The notes: generated from the letters alone by a model not told the origin. A stretch of DNA of 38,874 bases from Bryobacterales bacterium (GCA_026954325.1 JAIXKK010000093.1:1-38874); one strand, 5' to 3'. Shown: positions 8,408 through 17,308, counted from the stretch's first letter. Numbers and translations: made by a program.

Positions 8408-9044
8408 CTATTCCGCTTTGCGGCTGCTCAAATGTGGGCGCAATCGCCGCGCGTTTTTTACTTTCCCAAACCCGTCGTCGATGTCCCAGTTGAAGTAGAG
8501 GGCGCGTCCTTTACCGATTTCACGCACGTAGGCTTCGGCGATGCCGTCCTGTCGGCGCGGAGGGAGACCATTCCCATGGACAGATCCGGGTAGGAGGGAA
8601 TGAGCGTGAGAGGCTTCTCGACGAAGGTGGCGCAGGCGGTGACCTCGGGGCGGTGGACGCCGTGGATGATGCGCGGGGCGTCTTCGAGGCCACGAAGGAG
8701 AGGGCTTCCGTGATTCTGCAAGCGCAGGTAGACGTTCTTCATGGGGCCTTCGATGCGGCCGGCGTAGTGGACGCCGAAGAGTTCGGCGAGGCCGAAGTCG
8801 TCGCTTCGATTCCCGCACTCGTCGTAGCATGAGGTTTCGTGGGTGGCGATGAGGGAGCCGCCGCGCTCGACATAGTCCCGCAACTGCCGGCATGGATCAT
8901 CGGAGAGGGCGGCGATGTTGGGAAGGATAAGGGCCGGGCGAAGCCTTCGATGCGTTCGCGGCCGAGCAGGCGGTCTTGGACCATTTCAAGCGGGATGCGG
9001 GCCTCGATGAGCGCCTGATACCAGCCGAGGGTGTGGTCTTCCAC
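8408..9044 (-). pseudogene. decayed gene, beta-galactosidase-trimerisation-like domain
   Basis: Three minus-strand frames carry consecutive parts of one protein. One has DHTLGWYQALIEARIPLEMV (from 9044). The next has the run from RDYVERGGSLIATHE to LTLIPSYPDLSMGM (8883 down to ~8545). The third has AEAYVREIGKGRALYFNWDID down to a stop at 8408. Joining them needs at least two frameshifts, near 8900-8940 and 8530-8550. An in-frame TGA lies just before the first part, so the N-terminal region is also gone. The pieces resemble the glutamine-amidotransferase-like trimerisation region found with GH42-type and related acidobacterial proteins. No intact copy remains here. Confidence 0.62.
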
Positions 9045-9215
9045 CTTGGCTTGTCACCACTTTCCGGGTTGCACGCCAGGCGGCGGAAGGGCAGCGGCGG
9101 AAGCGAGTGTTTGCAGGAAGCAACGCCGGGTTCGGATGAAGTGAGTCATTTCGGGTGTTTGGACCAGTGCTAACACGCGGCGGGGCTGAGTCAAGAAAGA
9201 TGGCGGCAGGTGTAG

Positions 9216-9221
9216 TAGCAT
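9216..9221 (+). promoter_or_regulatory. -10-like hexamer TAGCAT, near-leaderless start
   Basis: TAGCAT ends 7 bp before the ATG at 9229, with no ribosome-binding site between them. Confidence 0.3.
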
Positions 9222-9228
9222 CGTGAGC

Positions 9229-11169
9229 ATGAGATTCGCCTATCCGATTTTTTTCGCAATCTTTCTCGCAATGGGACAGGCCCAAATGCCGCGGCGGGAG
9301 TTGACGATTCACATCACGACGCCGATGGCTACGCCCGCCTGGGCGCTGCTCGAGCGCCAGTTGATCAAGGCCAATTCGGAAGCCGCGGAGCAGTTCGCGG
9401 CGAAGTATGTCGACTCGCGCGGGTATCTGTTACATACTCCACGCTGGGGGACGTTGGATGGCCCGGACGACGCCATCGAGACGTTCTGGAACTGGACGCT
9501 GGCGCATTCGCTCGGCTCGTCGAACAAGGTGCTGGAACTCTACAGGAAGGCGCAGGAAGGGCATTGGAAGCAGTACGGAGAATTGCGGACCACCCTCACG
9601 AAATTGGCGGAGCACGGAGCCTATTCAAAGGAGTTCGTGACGCAATCGGACTGGTTCCATTCGGGAGAAGGCCTGCGCGCGCTGCTGCTTCTGGGACTTT
9701 CCGAACCGAACGATGAGTTGTACCGGCAGAGGATGCGGCGGTTCGCGGCCATGTACATGGGCGAGGACCCGGAAGCGCCGAACTACGATCCGGTGCACAA
9801 GGTGATCAAGAGCATCTGGACGGGCAGCAAGGGTCCGATGCTGCGCAAGGCGACGGCGTATGACTGGGTGGGGGATCCGGTTCCGGGAACTTTCCACCTG
9901 TTGCACAATCCCGCGGGGCGCGGCAAGATGCTCGATTTGAATTCGCACTACGATAAGATGCTGGCGCATTGCGCGGAGTATCTGGACAGCGTAGGGGACA
10001 CTCCGCTCAACCTTTCGGCGACGATCCTCGGCTTAAACGCCTATGCGCTCACGGGGGAGGATAAGTACCGGAATTGGGTGATCGACTACTTGGGCGCCTG
10101 GAAGCAGCGCACCGGGGAGACAGGAGGCAATATTCCGACCAATGTCGGGCTGGACGGGAAGCCGGGTGGGGAGTACAACGGGCAGTGGTGGAAGGGAACG
10201 TACGGATGGAACTTCACCATCTATGACGGAGAGTTGGAGACGATTGCGCACCGCAACAGCTTTACGGCCGGCGCCTGGCCGGGGTTCGGAAACGCGCTGC
10301 TGCTGAGCGGCGACCAGACGTTTGTCGATGTGCTGCGGCGGCAGATGGACAATATCTACGCGCAAAAGAAAGTGGAGAACGGGAAGGTGATGCTGCCGCA
10401 GATGTATGGCGACCCGCGCGGATACAAGTACAACGGCGCGCCGAGTTGGTACCACTACACAACCGGCCTGCACGCGGACCGGTTGATGGAGATTTACCTG
10501 TGGTCGATGAACCCTAAGGACCTGGAGCGGCTGCCGGTGGCGACGAAATTCGAGGCAAGGGGCGAACGCGGAGGAGGTTACGGCGAACCGGACCGGGGCG
10601 CGGCGTTTCTCGGTTACCTGGAAGGCAAACTGCCGGACTATCCGGAGAAGGTTCTACAGTCAGATCTGTTGAGGGTGCGGCGGCGGGTGGAGATGATCCG
10701 CACGGACCAGACCACGGCGGATTCCCGGTTGGCCGATTATCTGCTCGATTACAACCCGGTGACGACGAACGGACTGGTGAATCTGACGCTGGGCGGGTAT
10801 TTTTCGAGCGGGCGGATCTGGGTGCTGCACAGCCGGTTCCGGTACTTTGATCCGGTGAAGCGGAGAGCCGGGCTGCCGGAAGATGTGGGGGCGCTGGTGG
10901 ATAAACTGGGCGCGGATTCGGCGTCGGTGACACTGGTGAACGTAAACCCGCTTGAGGCGCGCGAGGTGGCGGTGCAGGGCGGCGGGTATGGCGAGCACCG
11001 GTTTGAGAGCGTGACCGTGAACGGAAAAACGACCGTGTTTCGCGGACCTGTGGTGACGGTGCGGCTGGAGCCTGGAGCGGGCGCGAAACTCGAATTCCGG
11101 ATGACGCGATACGCGAACCGGCCGACCTTGGCGTTTCCCTGGGACCGGGGGTGGTACCCGGCGCGGTAA
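9229..11169 (+). CDS. secreted protein, possible alpha/alpha-barrel glycosidase
   Basis: 646 aa from the ATG at 9229 (a GTG two codons upstream is possible). A Sec signal peptide covers residues ~1-18 (FAYPIFFAIFLAMGQAQ). The body is rich in Trp, Tyr, His and paired helices (WNWTLAHSLGSSNKVLELYRK; LSATILGLNAYALTGEDKY; GTYGWNFTIYDGELETIAHR), recalling (alpha/alpha)-toroid glycoside hydrolases or polysaccharide lyases. A beta-rich C-terminal domain follows from about residue 550. I do not recognise a named family and cannot point to catalytic residues. A secreted carbohydrate-active role is inference from fold impression and genome context. Confidence 0.6.
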   Translation: MRFAYPIFFAIFLAMGQAQMPRRELTIHITTPMATPAWALLERQLIKANSEAAEQFAAKYVDSRGYLLHTPRWGTLDGPDDAIETFWNWTLAHSLGSSNKVLELYRKAQEGHWKQYGELRTTLTKLAEHGAYSKEFVTQSDWFHSGEGLRALLLLGLSEPNDELYRQRMRRFAAMYMGEDPEAPNYDPVHKVIKSIWTGSKGPMLRKATAYDWVGDPVPGTFHLLHNPAGRGKMLDLNSHYDKMLAHCAEYLDSVGDTPLNLSATILGLNAYALTGEDKYRNWVIDYLGAWKQRTGETGGNIPTNVGLDGKPGGEYNGQWWKGTYGWNFTIYDGELETIAHRNSFTAGAWPGFGNALLLSGDQTFVDVLRRQMDNIYAQKKVENGKVMLPQMYGDPRGYKYNGAPSWYHYTTGLHADRLMEIYLWSMNPKDLERLPVATKFEARGERGGGYGEPDRGAAFLGYLEGKLPDYPEKVLQSDLLRVRRRVEMIRTDQTTADSRLADYLLDYNPVTTNGLVNLTLGGYFSSGRIWVLHSRFRYFDPVKRRAGLPEDVGALVDKLGADSASVTLVNVNPLEAREVAVQGGGYGEHRFESVTVNGKTTVFRGPVVTVRLEPGAGAKLEFRMTRYANRPTLAFPWDRGWYPAR

Positions 11170-11250
11170 AGATTGGAACGTCTATGTAGCATCGGCGGTC
11201 AGTCCCGTTCCCCGCTTCCCGAGTGGAACAATCCACCAGCCGCGCGTTAC

Positions 11251-11256
11251 TATATA
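11251..11256 (+). promoter_or_regulatory. -10-like hexamer TATATA before uppS
   Basis: TATATA in an otherwise G+C-rich stretch, 11 bp before the ATG at 11268. It lies between the GTG at 11223 and that ATG, which argues for the later start and a very short leader. Confidence 0.4.
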
Positions 11257-11267
11257 GCATTACGCGC

Positions 11268-12098
11268 ATGCAAGATCTGTTTGCTGTGCTCACGCCAGGC
11301 GACGAAGAATGGCAACTGGCGCAATCGATTGATCCGGCGAAGATTCCTGCCCATGTGGCGATCATCATGGACGGCAACGGCCGCTGGGCGAAGATGCGTA
11401 GCCTTCCGAGGATTGCCGGCCACAGAGCGGGAATCGAACCTGTACGGACAGTGGTGGAGACATGTGCCCGCCTGGGGGTGGAGTGTCTGACGCTCTACGC
11501 GTTCAGTGTGGAAAACTGGAAGCGGCCGCGGAGCGAGGTGGATACGCTGTGGCGGCTCTTGCGCTACTACCTGAAAGTAGAGTTGCCGCGCCTGATGCGG
11601 AATAACATCCGGTTGGCGGTGATCGGCAGAGTCGAGTCGTTGCCGGTGGCGGCACGGGACGAACTGGAGGCCGCGGTGGAGCGCACCGCGCGGAATACGG
11701 GTCTGCGCGTGAATCTGGCGATCAACTACGGCGGCAGAACGGAGCTGGTGGACGCGGTGAATCGCATCCTCGAAGAGGCGCGCCGGAAGGGCACGCTGCA
11801 GAAATTGTCGGTGGATGAAGACATGGTCTCCGCCAACCTCTACACCGGCGGACAGCCCGATCCCGACCTGCTGATCCGCACCTCCGGTGAGATGCGGATC
11901 AGCAATTTTCTGCTGTGGCAGATTGCCTATGCGGAACTCTACGTTACGGAAACCTACTGGCCTGACTTCAAGCGCATCGACTTCCTGCGGGCCATGGTGG
12001 AGTATCAGAAGCGCGACCGGCGCTTTGGCGGGTTAACGAACAGAACATCCAAGCCCGCGGAATGGATGGATGAACCCCTCGGGGTTCCCGCTCCATGA
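11268..12098 (+). CDS. uppS: isoprenyl transferase (undecaprenyl diphosphate synthase)
   Basis: 276 aa. Cis-prenyltransferase that extends farnesyl diphosphate to undecaprenyl diphosphate, the lipid carrier for peptidoglycan and surface glycans; cytoplasmic face of the membrane. Catalytic Asp35 lies in IIMDGNGRWAK, followed by GHRAGIEPVRTVVETC, LTLYAFSVENWKRP, NLAINYGGRTELVDA and PDPDLLIRTSGEMRISNFLLWQIAYAEL, covering all conserved regions. The ATG at 11268 is chosen over the GTG at 11223 because a TATATA box lies between them. About 20 extra residues precede the usual start and about 25 follow the usual end. Its stop overlaps cdsA (ATGA), the common bacterial gene pair. Confidence 0.95.
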   Translation: MQDLFAVLTPGDEEWQLAQSIDPAKIPAHVAIIMDGNGRWAKMRSLPRIAGHRAGIEPVRTVVETCARLGVECLTLYAFSVENWKRPRSEVDTLWRLLRYYLKVELPRLMRNNIRLAVIGRVESLPVAARDELEAAVERTARNTGLRVNLAINYGGRTELVDAVNRILEEARRKGTLQKLSVDEDMVSANLYTGGQPDPDLLIRTSGEMRISNFLLWQIAYAELYVTETYWPDFKRIDFLRAMVEYQKRDRRFGGLTNRTSKPAEWMDEPLGVPAP

Positions 12099-12865
12099 GG
12101 CGCATTCTTACCGCTCTCCTCCTGATCCCTTCGGTCATCTACGTTATTTTCTTCGGCCCCGCGCTTCTATTCCGGCTGGTGGTGGCGGCGTTGGGATTTG
12201 CCTGCTTTCACGAGTTTTCGGGGATTGCCGGGGCACAGCAGATCCGGGTTCCGGTGTGGCTGGGGCAAGTGCTGGGGTTGGTGTTTCTGCTGGCTCCAGT
12301 AGCCGACTGGCGGTTGGTGCTGGCGCTGACGATGACCGTGATGTTATGGGCGCTGCGGGCGGAACGGCTGAGCGAGGCGATCGGATTATCGGCAACGACC
12401 ATCCTCGGGATTATCTACATTTATGGAGCCTGGCGGTGCGCTGCCGTGCTGCGGGATCAATCGCCATGGTGGCTGTTCTTTGCGGTGAGCATCAACTGGG
12501 TAGCCGATTCGGCGGCTTTGTATGTGGGCAAGACGTTCGGGAAGCATAAACTGGCTCCGGTGGTGAGTCCCGCAAAGACATGGGAAGGAGCGGGGGGAGC
12601 GGCGGTCTTCGCCACGGTGTTTGGCATGTTGTTGCTGCCGCGCGTGATGACGGACTTGACGCTGCCGCAAGCGGGATTGCTGTCGTTCGCGGTTTGTGTT
12701 GCGGGACAGATGGGGGACCTGGCGGAATCGGCGCTGAAGCGCGGAGCCGGAGTGAAAGACAGCGGACACATGCTGCCCGGACACGGGGGATGGCTCGACC
12801 GCTTGGACAGCACGCTGTTTTCGATGCCGGTGGTCACATTCTATCTTTACCCGCCATATCAATAA
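12095..12865 (+). CDS. cdsA: phosphatidate cytidylyltransferase
   Basis: 256 aa integral membrane enzyme making CDP-diacylglycerol from phosphatidate and CTP, the branch point of phospholipid synthesis. About seven membrane segments. The C-terminal signature is complete: SPAKTWEGAGG, then GQMGDLAESALKRGAG, KDSGHMLPGHGG and LDRLDSTLF, giving the metal-binding Asp residues. It overlaps uppS by 4 bp, so the two are co-translated. Confidence 0.96.
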   Translation: MRRILTALLLIPSVIYVIFFGPALLFRLVVAALGFACFHEFSGIAGAQQIRVPVWLGQVLGLVFLLAPVADWRLVLALTMTVMLWALRAERLSEAIGLSATTILGIIYIYGAWRCAAVLRDQSPWWLFFAVSINWVADSAALYVGKTFGKHKLAPVVSPAKTWEGAGGAAVFATVFGMLLLPRVMTDLTLPQAGLLSFAVCVAGQMGDLAESALKRGAGVKDSGHMLPGHGGWLDRLDSTLFSMPVVTFYLYPPYQ

Positions 12866-12917
12866 TGGTTTGAAAATTGCTCTTTTCTGAGTAGCTGCAC
12901 AAAAGGAGCAGCCACTT

Positions 12918-13337
12918 ATGAAAACGCGAACTTTTCTCTCACTGATTTCCGTGGCCTTGCTGGCTTCCGTGTGGGCGCAACCTTCGCGGCGGGGGCGATG
13001 GGGCGGAATGCGCTACGACCCCGCGACGGAAGTCACGGTGACGGGTAAGATCACGGAGGTAACGAAGGTGGGGCGCCGCGGCATGATGCCGGGCCTCCAT
13101 GTCAGGCTGCAGACCGAAAAAGGAGCACTTGACGTTCATCTGGGCCCGGCGCCGTTCCTTGAAAAGAGCAAGATGACCTTCGAGAAGGGCGAGGAGATGG
13201 AAGTGACTGGATCACGAGTGAAGTACGACGGAGCGGACGCGATCATCGCTCGGGAAGTGAAGAAAGCCGGCCGGGCGCTGACCTTACGCGACTCGCAAGG
13301 TATTCCGAAATGGAGCCGGGGACGCGGAACGTCGTAG
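12918..13337 (+). CDS. small secreted protein, possible OB-fold
   Basis: 139 aa. AAAGGAG at 12901-12907 precedes the ATG with good spacing. A Sec signal (residues 1-20, ending VWAQ) is followed by a basic GRWGG stretch and a ~90-residue beta-rich domain (TEVTVTGKITEVTKVG; LHVRLQTEKGALDVHLGP; EEMEVTGSRVKYDGADAIIAREVKK). That strand order resembles small periplasmic OB-fold proteins, with a nucleic-acid- or ligand-binding appearance, but no family is certain. It stands alone between cdsA and the next small gene. Confidence 0.65.
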   Translation: MKTRTFLSLISVALLASVWAQPSRRGRWGGMRYDPATEVTVTGKITEVTKVGRRGMMPGLHVRLQTEKGALDVHLGPAPFLEKSKMTFEKGEEMEVTGSRVKYDGADAIIAREVKKAGRALTLRDSQGIPKWSRGRGTS

Positions 13338-13347
13338 CCGGGATTGC

Positions 13348-13353
13348 TAGGAT
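13348..13353 (+). promoter_or_regulatory. -10-like hexamer TAGGAT, near-leaderless start
   Basis: TAGGAT ends 9 bp before the ATG at 13363; no Shine-Dalgarno is present. Confidence 0.35.
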
Positions 13354-13362
13354 GAGAGTGCC

Positions 13363-13761
13363 ATGCAGATCCTGCGCGACCCCAATGCAGCTTATGCGCT
13401 GATCATCCTGGGTTTGCTCGCCGGGTACCTGGAACTGATCCGGCCCGGTCTGATTGTGCCGGGTGTGTGCGGAGCGGTGATGGTGATGTTGGGCATCGCT
13501 ACGCTGGCGGAACAGGGGTTGGAGCCGGCCGGCGTCGCGATGGTTGTCGCGGGCGGGTTATGTACCGCCGCTGGGGCGCGGGTAGGCTGGCCGGCCACGG
13601 CAGCGGCGGCTTTACTGGTATCGCTCGGAGCGCGGTATCTGGTGAGCGGACCCCGGATCACATGGGCGGCCGCCGTGGGCCTTTCGGCGCCGTTCATTTG
13701 GATTACGGCGTGGCTGGCGGCCATTGCGATGCGGGCGCGCTGGAACAAGCTGACGCCGTGA
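13363..13761 (+). CDS. small membrane protein, NfeD-like transmembrane part
   Basis: 132 aa with four predicted membrane helices. The start DPNAAYALIILGLLAGYLELIRPGLIVPGVCGAVMVMLG matches the membrane region of NfeD proteins (stomatin partners), where ELxxPGxxxPG is typical. The soluble OB-fold domain of full NfeD is absent, and no stomatin/SPFH gene is adjacent. Its TGA is immediately followed by the stop of the opposite-strand gene (tgatca at 13759-13764), so the two genes converge with no spacer. Confidence 0.6.
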   Translation: MQILRDPNAAYALIILGLLAGYLELIRPGLIVPGVCGAVMVMLGIATLAEQGLEPAGVAMVVAGGLCTAAGARVGWPATAAAALLVSLGARYLVSGPRITWAAAVGLSAPFIWITAWLAAIAMRARWNKLTP

Positions 13762-14154
13762 TCAGCGCCGATGGACAAGAGCCGGCATGAGGGCAAAGAC
13801 ACCAAGCATCAGGAGATAGGCAGCCCCGGAGATGGGGTCGCGGCCGGCGAAATAGTCTGCAATGTCGACTCCACGGACCCGCGGCACAACAGTAAGTTCC
13901 GCAAGGAGTAGGAAAAGGAGCGCGAGCAGGCCGGCGGCGAGGCTCGTGTATCCGGTGGCGGGCAGGTGAAAGCGCCTGACGATGTAGTGGGCGGCGAGGA
14001 AGATGACGCCGAGCATCAGGGGCATTTCCATGAGTTCCGCCCAGCGTTCGCCCACACGCGGAACGACGAGCAGGATGCGGATGGGTCCCAGGACAAAGCC
14101 GGCCGCGAAAACAAGGATGAAATAGAGCGCGGCGGCCATTAGGGTATCTCTCAT
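13762..14154 (-). CDS. four-helix membrane protein of unknown function
   Basis: 130 aa from the ATG at 14154 (MRDTLMAAALYF). The open frame continues 30 codons upstream, but that part does not look like coding sequence and lacks a ribosome-binding site. Four hydrophobic segments: ALYFILVFAAGFVLGPIRIL, MEMPLMLGVIFLAAHYIV, SLAAGLLALLFLLLAELTVV and GAAYLLMLGVFALMPALV. The pattern resembles small acidobacterial membrane proteins without assigned role. Converges with the NfeD-like gene, with abutting stop codons. Confidence 0.6.
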   Translation of the reverse strand: MRDTLMAAALYFILVFAAGFVLGPIRILLVVPRVGERWAELMEMPLMLGVIFLAAHYIVRRFHLPATGYTSLAAGLLALLFLLLAELTVVPRVRGVDIADYFAGRDPISGAAYLLMLGVFALMPALVHRR

Positions 14155-14370
14155 GACATCAACACCTGACCGGTCCTTAAATGACACCATGACGATGATC
14201 CGCAAAGCCTCGTGGATGGATACCCCGTGGATGGACATAGCCATCGGCTTCGCTTACGCCATTGGGAAGCGGGCGAACGGAGTTCTCCGCGGCGTGGCCT
14301 CATTGCAGACGCACCGGATAGTGGGGTTTCTCGTCGCGGCAACAATAAAGTCGTGGGGGATGGGGAAGCG
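14155..14370 (+). other. non-coding gap without recognisable feature
   Basis: Between the membrane protein start and the small ORF behind the MFS gene. Open frames exist on both strands, but none looks like a protein family. A short direct repeat (GTGGATGGA twice within ~25 bp, about 14212-14234) is present. I see no promoter or terminator that stands out. Confidence 0.4.
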
Positions 14371-14541
14371 TCATGCTCCTCCGCCGAATTCATCGAGAGC
14401 AGCGCCGAGGCGTTCGAGGCTGGGGAGGAGGGTGGCGGTTTTGCCCCCGGCGCCGGCGCGGAAATGGCGTGGCATTTCGAACGCGCCGAGTTCCAGGCGG
14501 GATACTGAAGTGTCGCAGGCTTCGGCCTTCCTGTTCCGCAT
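14371..14541 (-). CDS. possible 56-residue ORF or gene remnant
   Basis: ATG at 14541, 5 bp after the MFS transporter stop; stop TGA at 14371. The translation begins MRNRKAEACDTSV, is fairly hydrophilic and ends ERLGAALDEFGGGA. No signal, membrane helix or known motif. It may be a small co-transcribed gene, a truncated remnant, or chance. No ribosome-binding site beyond the CCAAG gap. Confidence 0.25.
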   Translation of the reverse strand: MRNRKAEACDTSVSRLELGAFEMPRHFRAGAGGKTATLLPSLERLGAALDEFGGGA

Positions 14542-14546
14542 CTTGG

Positions 14547-15827
14547 CTAGGATTCCTCCGCGCCGGCGAAAACGGCGGCGTCCTGGCGGCGCGGGTTAAC
14601 GAAAAGCCAGAGGATGGCGGAAACGGCAGTGGTGGCAACGCCGAGCACAAGAACGGAATTCCAGTTGCCGGATTGCTGCAGTACCCAGCCCATCAGGGCC
14701 GGGGAAGCGAAGCCGGCGCAATTGGAGGCGGCATTCATGAGTCCCGCGGCGGCGCCGCCGGCGGCGGCGCCGCCGATGTCGATGGCGGAGGCCCAGGCGG
14801 CGCCCAGGTAGAGGTCCACGGCTCCGGCGGCAAAGCCCATGAGGAGGGCGGCGGCGGCCGGTTCGCGGCGCCAGATGCCCGCGGACATCAGGAGCGCGGC
14901 GGTGGAGAGGGAAACGAAGCCAATGATCGTACGCGCCGAACGGTCATCGCTGCGCCGTCCGGCGAAGTCGGTCAGGATGCCTCCTGCCCAAGTGGCCCCC
15001 ACCCCGAGCGCGAACGGAATGCTCGCGTAGAATCCGGATTCGGCGAGAGACATGCCGCGGTTCTCGCGAAGGTAGGTGGGGAACCAGGTGATGTAGAACT
15101 GCCAGAGAAAAGTGGAACCGAAGGCGGCGGCCAGAAGGCAGCACAGGCGCGGGGAGAGGAGCAATTCCATCCATGGAACCGCCTGCGCGTGTTTCGGCGC
15201 CGGCGGGATGCCGTCGCGGATGCGGCGGATCTCCCCGGCGCCGATGCGCGGATGGTCCTCCGGCCGGCTTCGGAACCAGTAAAACCACACCAGAGACCAG
15301 AGAATCCCAATGGCGCCGAAGATGAAAAACGGAGTTCGCCAGCCGTAGTGGAAGAGAAGGAATCCGGCGATGGGTGGCGTGATGGCGCCGCCCAGGCGTC
15401 CGCCGCCGAGGAACGCGCCAAAAGCGGTGGAACGCTCCGTAGCCGGCACCCAGCGCGCGAAGGCCGAGGCGATGGACGGAGATAGCGCCGCTTCCAACGC
15501 TCCGAAGGTAAAGCGGATGAGCATGAGGGAGGCGAAGTTCCAGGCGGCGCCGGTGAGCGCTGTGAATGCGGACCACCCCGCCACCGCAAAGCTGACGAGC
15601 CCCCGCGCGCCGAAGCGATCGGCCATGATGCCCCAGGGAGTCTGGCCAAGGAAATAGGAGAGGCTGAAAATGCTGTAGACAAGCCCCATTTGCGCGGGCG
15701 TGAAGCCGAAGGCTTTGCTCATTTCGGGTCCCGCGATGGCGATGCACACACGGTCGGTGTAGCAGATGAGGTTGATGAGCAGGGCCAGCAGAACCACGGA
15801 ATGACGAACCCGCGGCATCGGCTTCAT
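14547..15827 (-). CDS. MFS transporter, anion:cation symporter type
   Basis: 426 aa, about 12 membrane helices. Family features: NLICYTDRVCIAIAGPEM in helix 1, GLVYSIFSLSYFLGQTPWGIMADRFGAR (the MFS loop 2-3 motif) and SIASAFARWVPATERSTAFG. These fit the ACS group, which moves hexuronates, glucarate/galactarate and similar organic anions. It overlaps the upstream M81 peptidase by 4 bp (ATGA), so the two are one transcription unit and probably serve one substrate. Substrate not determinable here. Confidence 0.88.
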   Translation of the reverse strand: MKPMPRVRHSVVLLALLINLICYTDRVCIAIAGPEMSKAFGFTPAQMGLVYSIFSLSYFLGQTPWGIMADRFGARGLVSFAVAGWSAFTALTGAAWNFASLMLIRFTFGALEAALSPSIASAFARWVPATERSTAFGAFLGGGRLGGAITPPIAGFLLFHYGWRTPFFIFGAIGILWSLVWFYWFRSRPEDHPRIGAGEIRRIRDGIPPAPKHAQAVPWMELLLSPRLCCLLAAAFGSTFLWQFYITWFPTYLRENRGMSLAESGFYASIPFALGVGATWAGGILTDFAGRRSDDRSARTIIGFVSLSTAALLMSAGIWRREPAAAALLMGFAAGAVDLYLGAAWASAIDIGGAAAGGAAAGLMNAASNCAGFASPALMGWVLQQSGNWNSVLVLGVATTAVSAILWLFVNPRRQDAAVFAGAEES

Positions 15828-17308
15828 GGGCGCGGATCCTCGGGTGGAGCGGTGTCGGCGTCAAGCGGGTAGATGGGCCTGGGGATGCGTTTGAAGGGGA
15901 GCGTGCGAAGATTGGCGGTACTGACGCCGGGCGTATCCACCACCATCATGGCCTTGGCGATAGGCTCATAGGCGGCGCGGAAGCCGTTCGGGGATTTGAC
16001 AACGACGATCTTGCAGTAGACCGGATCGATACCGTGGCTGCGGAAGAGTTCGGGATCGACGGTCATGGCGGAGCGCTCGGCGATGAGGATGAACACCTGT
16101 CCGCATTCGAGGACCACGCTGCGTCCCATTTCCGTAACGATTCCGGTGTTGTAGCCGCGTGCGCGCGCCGTCCAGCGGCCATCGGAGATGAGTTTGACGC
16201 GGCCGGAGACGGCGACGGGCCTCGAGTGCTTGCGGTCGAAAGCGCCTCCGATGGACATTCTTACCGCTGCGCCGATGCCGGCCTGGATGGCTTTGCCGAC
16301 GGCAACGGGATCGACCAGGAAGATGGCGGCCGCGCCGGAGAGCTTCGCCTTCACGAGATGCTTGAGCACGCCCGTGCTGTCGCCGGGGGAACCGGACCCC
16401 GTGCTGTCGGAAGATTCGGCGAGGACGACGGGCCCGCCTTTCACCTTCTCCGCGGCGGCGAGCGCTTCGGGTACGGGCACAAGATTGACATCGAAATCGC
16501 GCTTGTTCTTCCACAACCGGGCGGCCAGCGAATCGGCCATGCGTTGAGCGGCGCCCTGGTCGTCATTCGTAACGGCCACCACGGCGCAGCCCATTTCGTC
16601 GATATCCATCCACGGCTGGACGGAGAAGAGGGAGACGGCTTCCGCTTTACCCTTTTGCTCCAGAGCTTGCGCCGCGCGAATGAGTTTGTGCATTGGCCCG
16701 CGGTAGGTCTGGCTGTTTTCCGCATTGATGATAAGCGGGAGTTTGCGGAACGCCATGGTGGGGCGCGTCCTGCCCTTGAGAATCCGCAGCAGGAGATGAG
16801 CCGCCTTCCCGCCCGTCTCGAACATGTCGATGTGGGGGTAGGTGTGATAGCCGATTATGGCGTTTGCGCTCCCTGCCATGCGGCGCGTGATGTTGGCGTG
16901 AAGGTCGAGCGTGAGAACGATTGGTTTATCCGGGCCAAGGACGGAACGGGCGAGGGATAAGACGTGGCCCTCGACGTCATCTTCGCCTTCGGCGGTCTGC
17001 GCGCCGTGCATGGAAAGCAGCAGCGCATCGGCTCGGGCGCGGCGCAGGCCGTCCGTGAACCGCGAGACAAGGCGCTCGAAATCCGGGCGCGCCAGCCGGT
17101 TGGCGGTAATGGCCCAAGCGGCGCAAATGGGAACCGCCTCGCATTTCAATTTGGAGAGCACATCGAGAAAGCCACCCATCTCGGTGAGTTTGCCCTGGTG
17201 GCGCTCGAGCGCGGCTTTACCGAACACCGGGTGGAAATCCTCATAGCGTGTGAAAACGGGAGAGAATGTATTGCTCTCCTGAATGATCGAAGCGATGGCG
17301 ATGCGCAA
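15824..17308 (-). CDS. M81-family metallopeptidase (MlrC/microcystinase-like)
   Basis: 494 aa from a TTG at 17308 preceded by GGGAGGA with 4-5 nt spacing; a longer frame to 17539 would run into the divergent aminotransferase and is rejected. M81 features: IASIIQESNTFSPVFT at the N-terminus, LLLSMHGAQTAEGEDDVEGH, LTLDLHANIT, IIGYHTYPHIDMFETG, then the MlrC C-terminal domain (LAESSDSTGSGSPGDST; GGAFDRKHSRPVAV; YCKIVVVKSPNGFRAAYEP). Known members degrade linearised microcystin, but most homologues have other, unknown substrates. Overlap with the MFS gene suggests import followed by hydrolysis of a modified peptide or amide. Confidence 0.87.
   Translation of the reverse strand: MRIAIASIIQESNTFSPVFTRYEDFHPVFGKAALERHQGKLTEMGGFLDVLSKLKCEAVPICAAWAITANRLARPDFERLVSRFTDGLRRARADALLLSMHGAQTAEGEDDVEGHVLSLARSVLGPDKPIVLTLDLHANITRRMAGSANAIIGYHTYPHIDMFETGGKAAHLLLRILKGRTRPTMAFRKLPLIINAENSQTYRGPMHKLIRAAQALEQKGKAEAVSLFSVQPWMDIDEMGCAVVAVTNDDQGAAQRMADSLAARLWKNKRDFDVNLVPVPEALAAAEKVKGGPVVLAESSDSTGSGSPGDSTGVLKHLVKAKLSGAAAIFLVDPVAVGKAIQAGIGAAVRMSIGGAFDRKHSRPVAVSGRVKLISDGRWTARARGYNTGIVTEMGRSVVLECGQVFILIAERSAMTVDPELFRSHGIDPVYCKIVVVKSPNGFRAAYEPIAKAMMVVDTPGVSTANLRTLPFKRIPRPIYPLDADTAPPEDPRP

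Noticed and set aside
11223..11267. Upstream GTG start for uppS
   Set aside because: A TATATA box lies between this GTG and the ATG at 11268, and the extra residues are not part of the family.
14755..14775. Simple GGCGGCGCCGCC-type repeat inside the MFS gene
   Set aside because: It encodes an Ala/Gly-rich stretch in frame (AGGAAAGGAAAG) and needs no other explanation.
14373..15485. 370-residue + strand open frame
   Set aside because: Antisense to the MFS transporter; Gly/Arg-rich low-complexity translation, no motifs.
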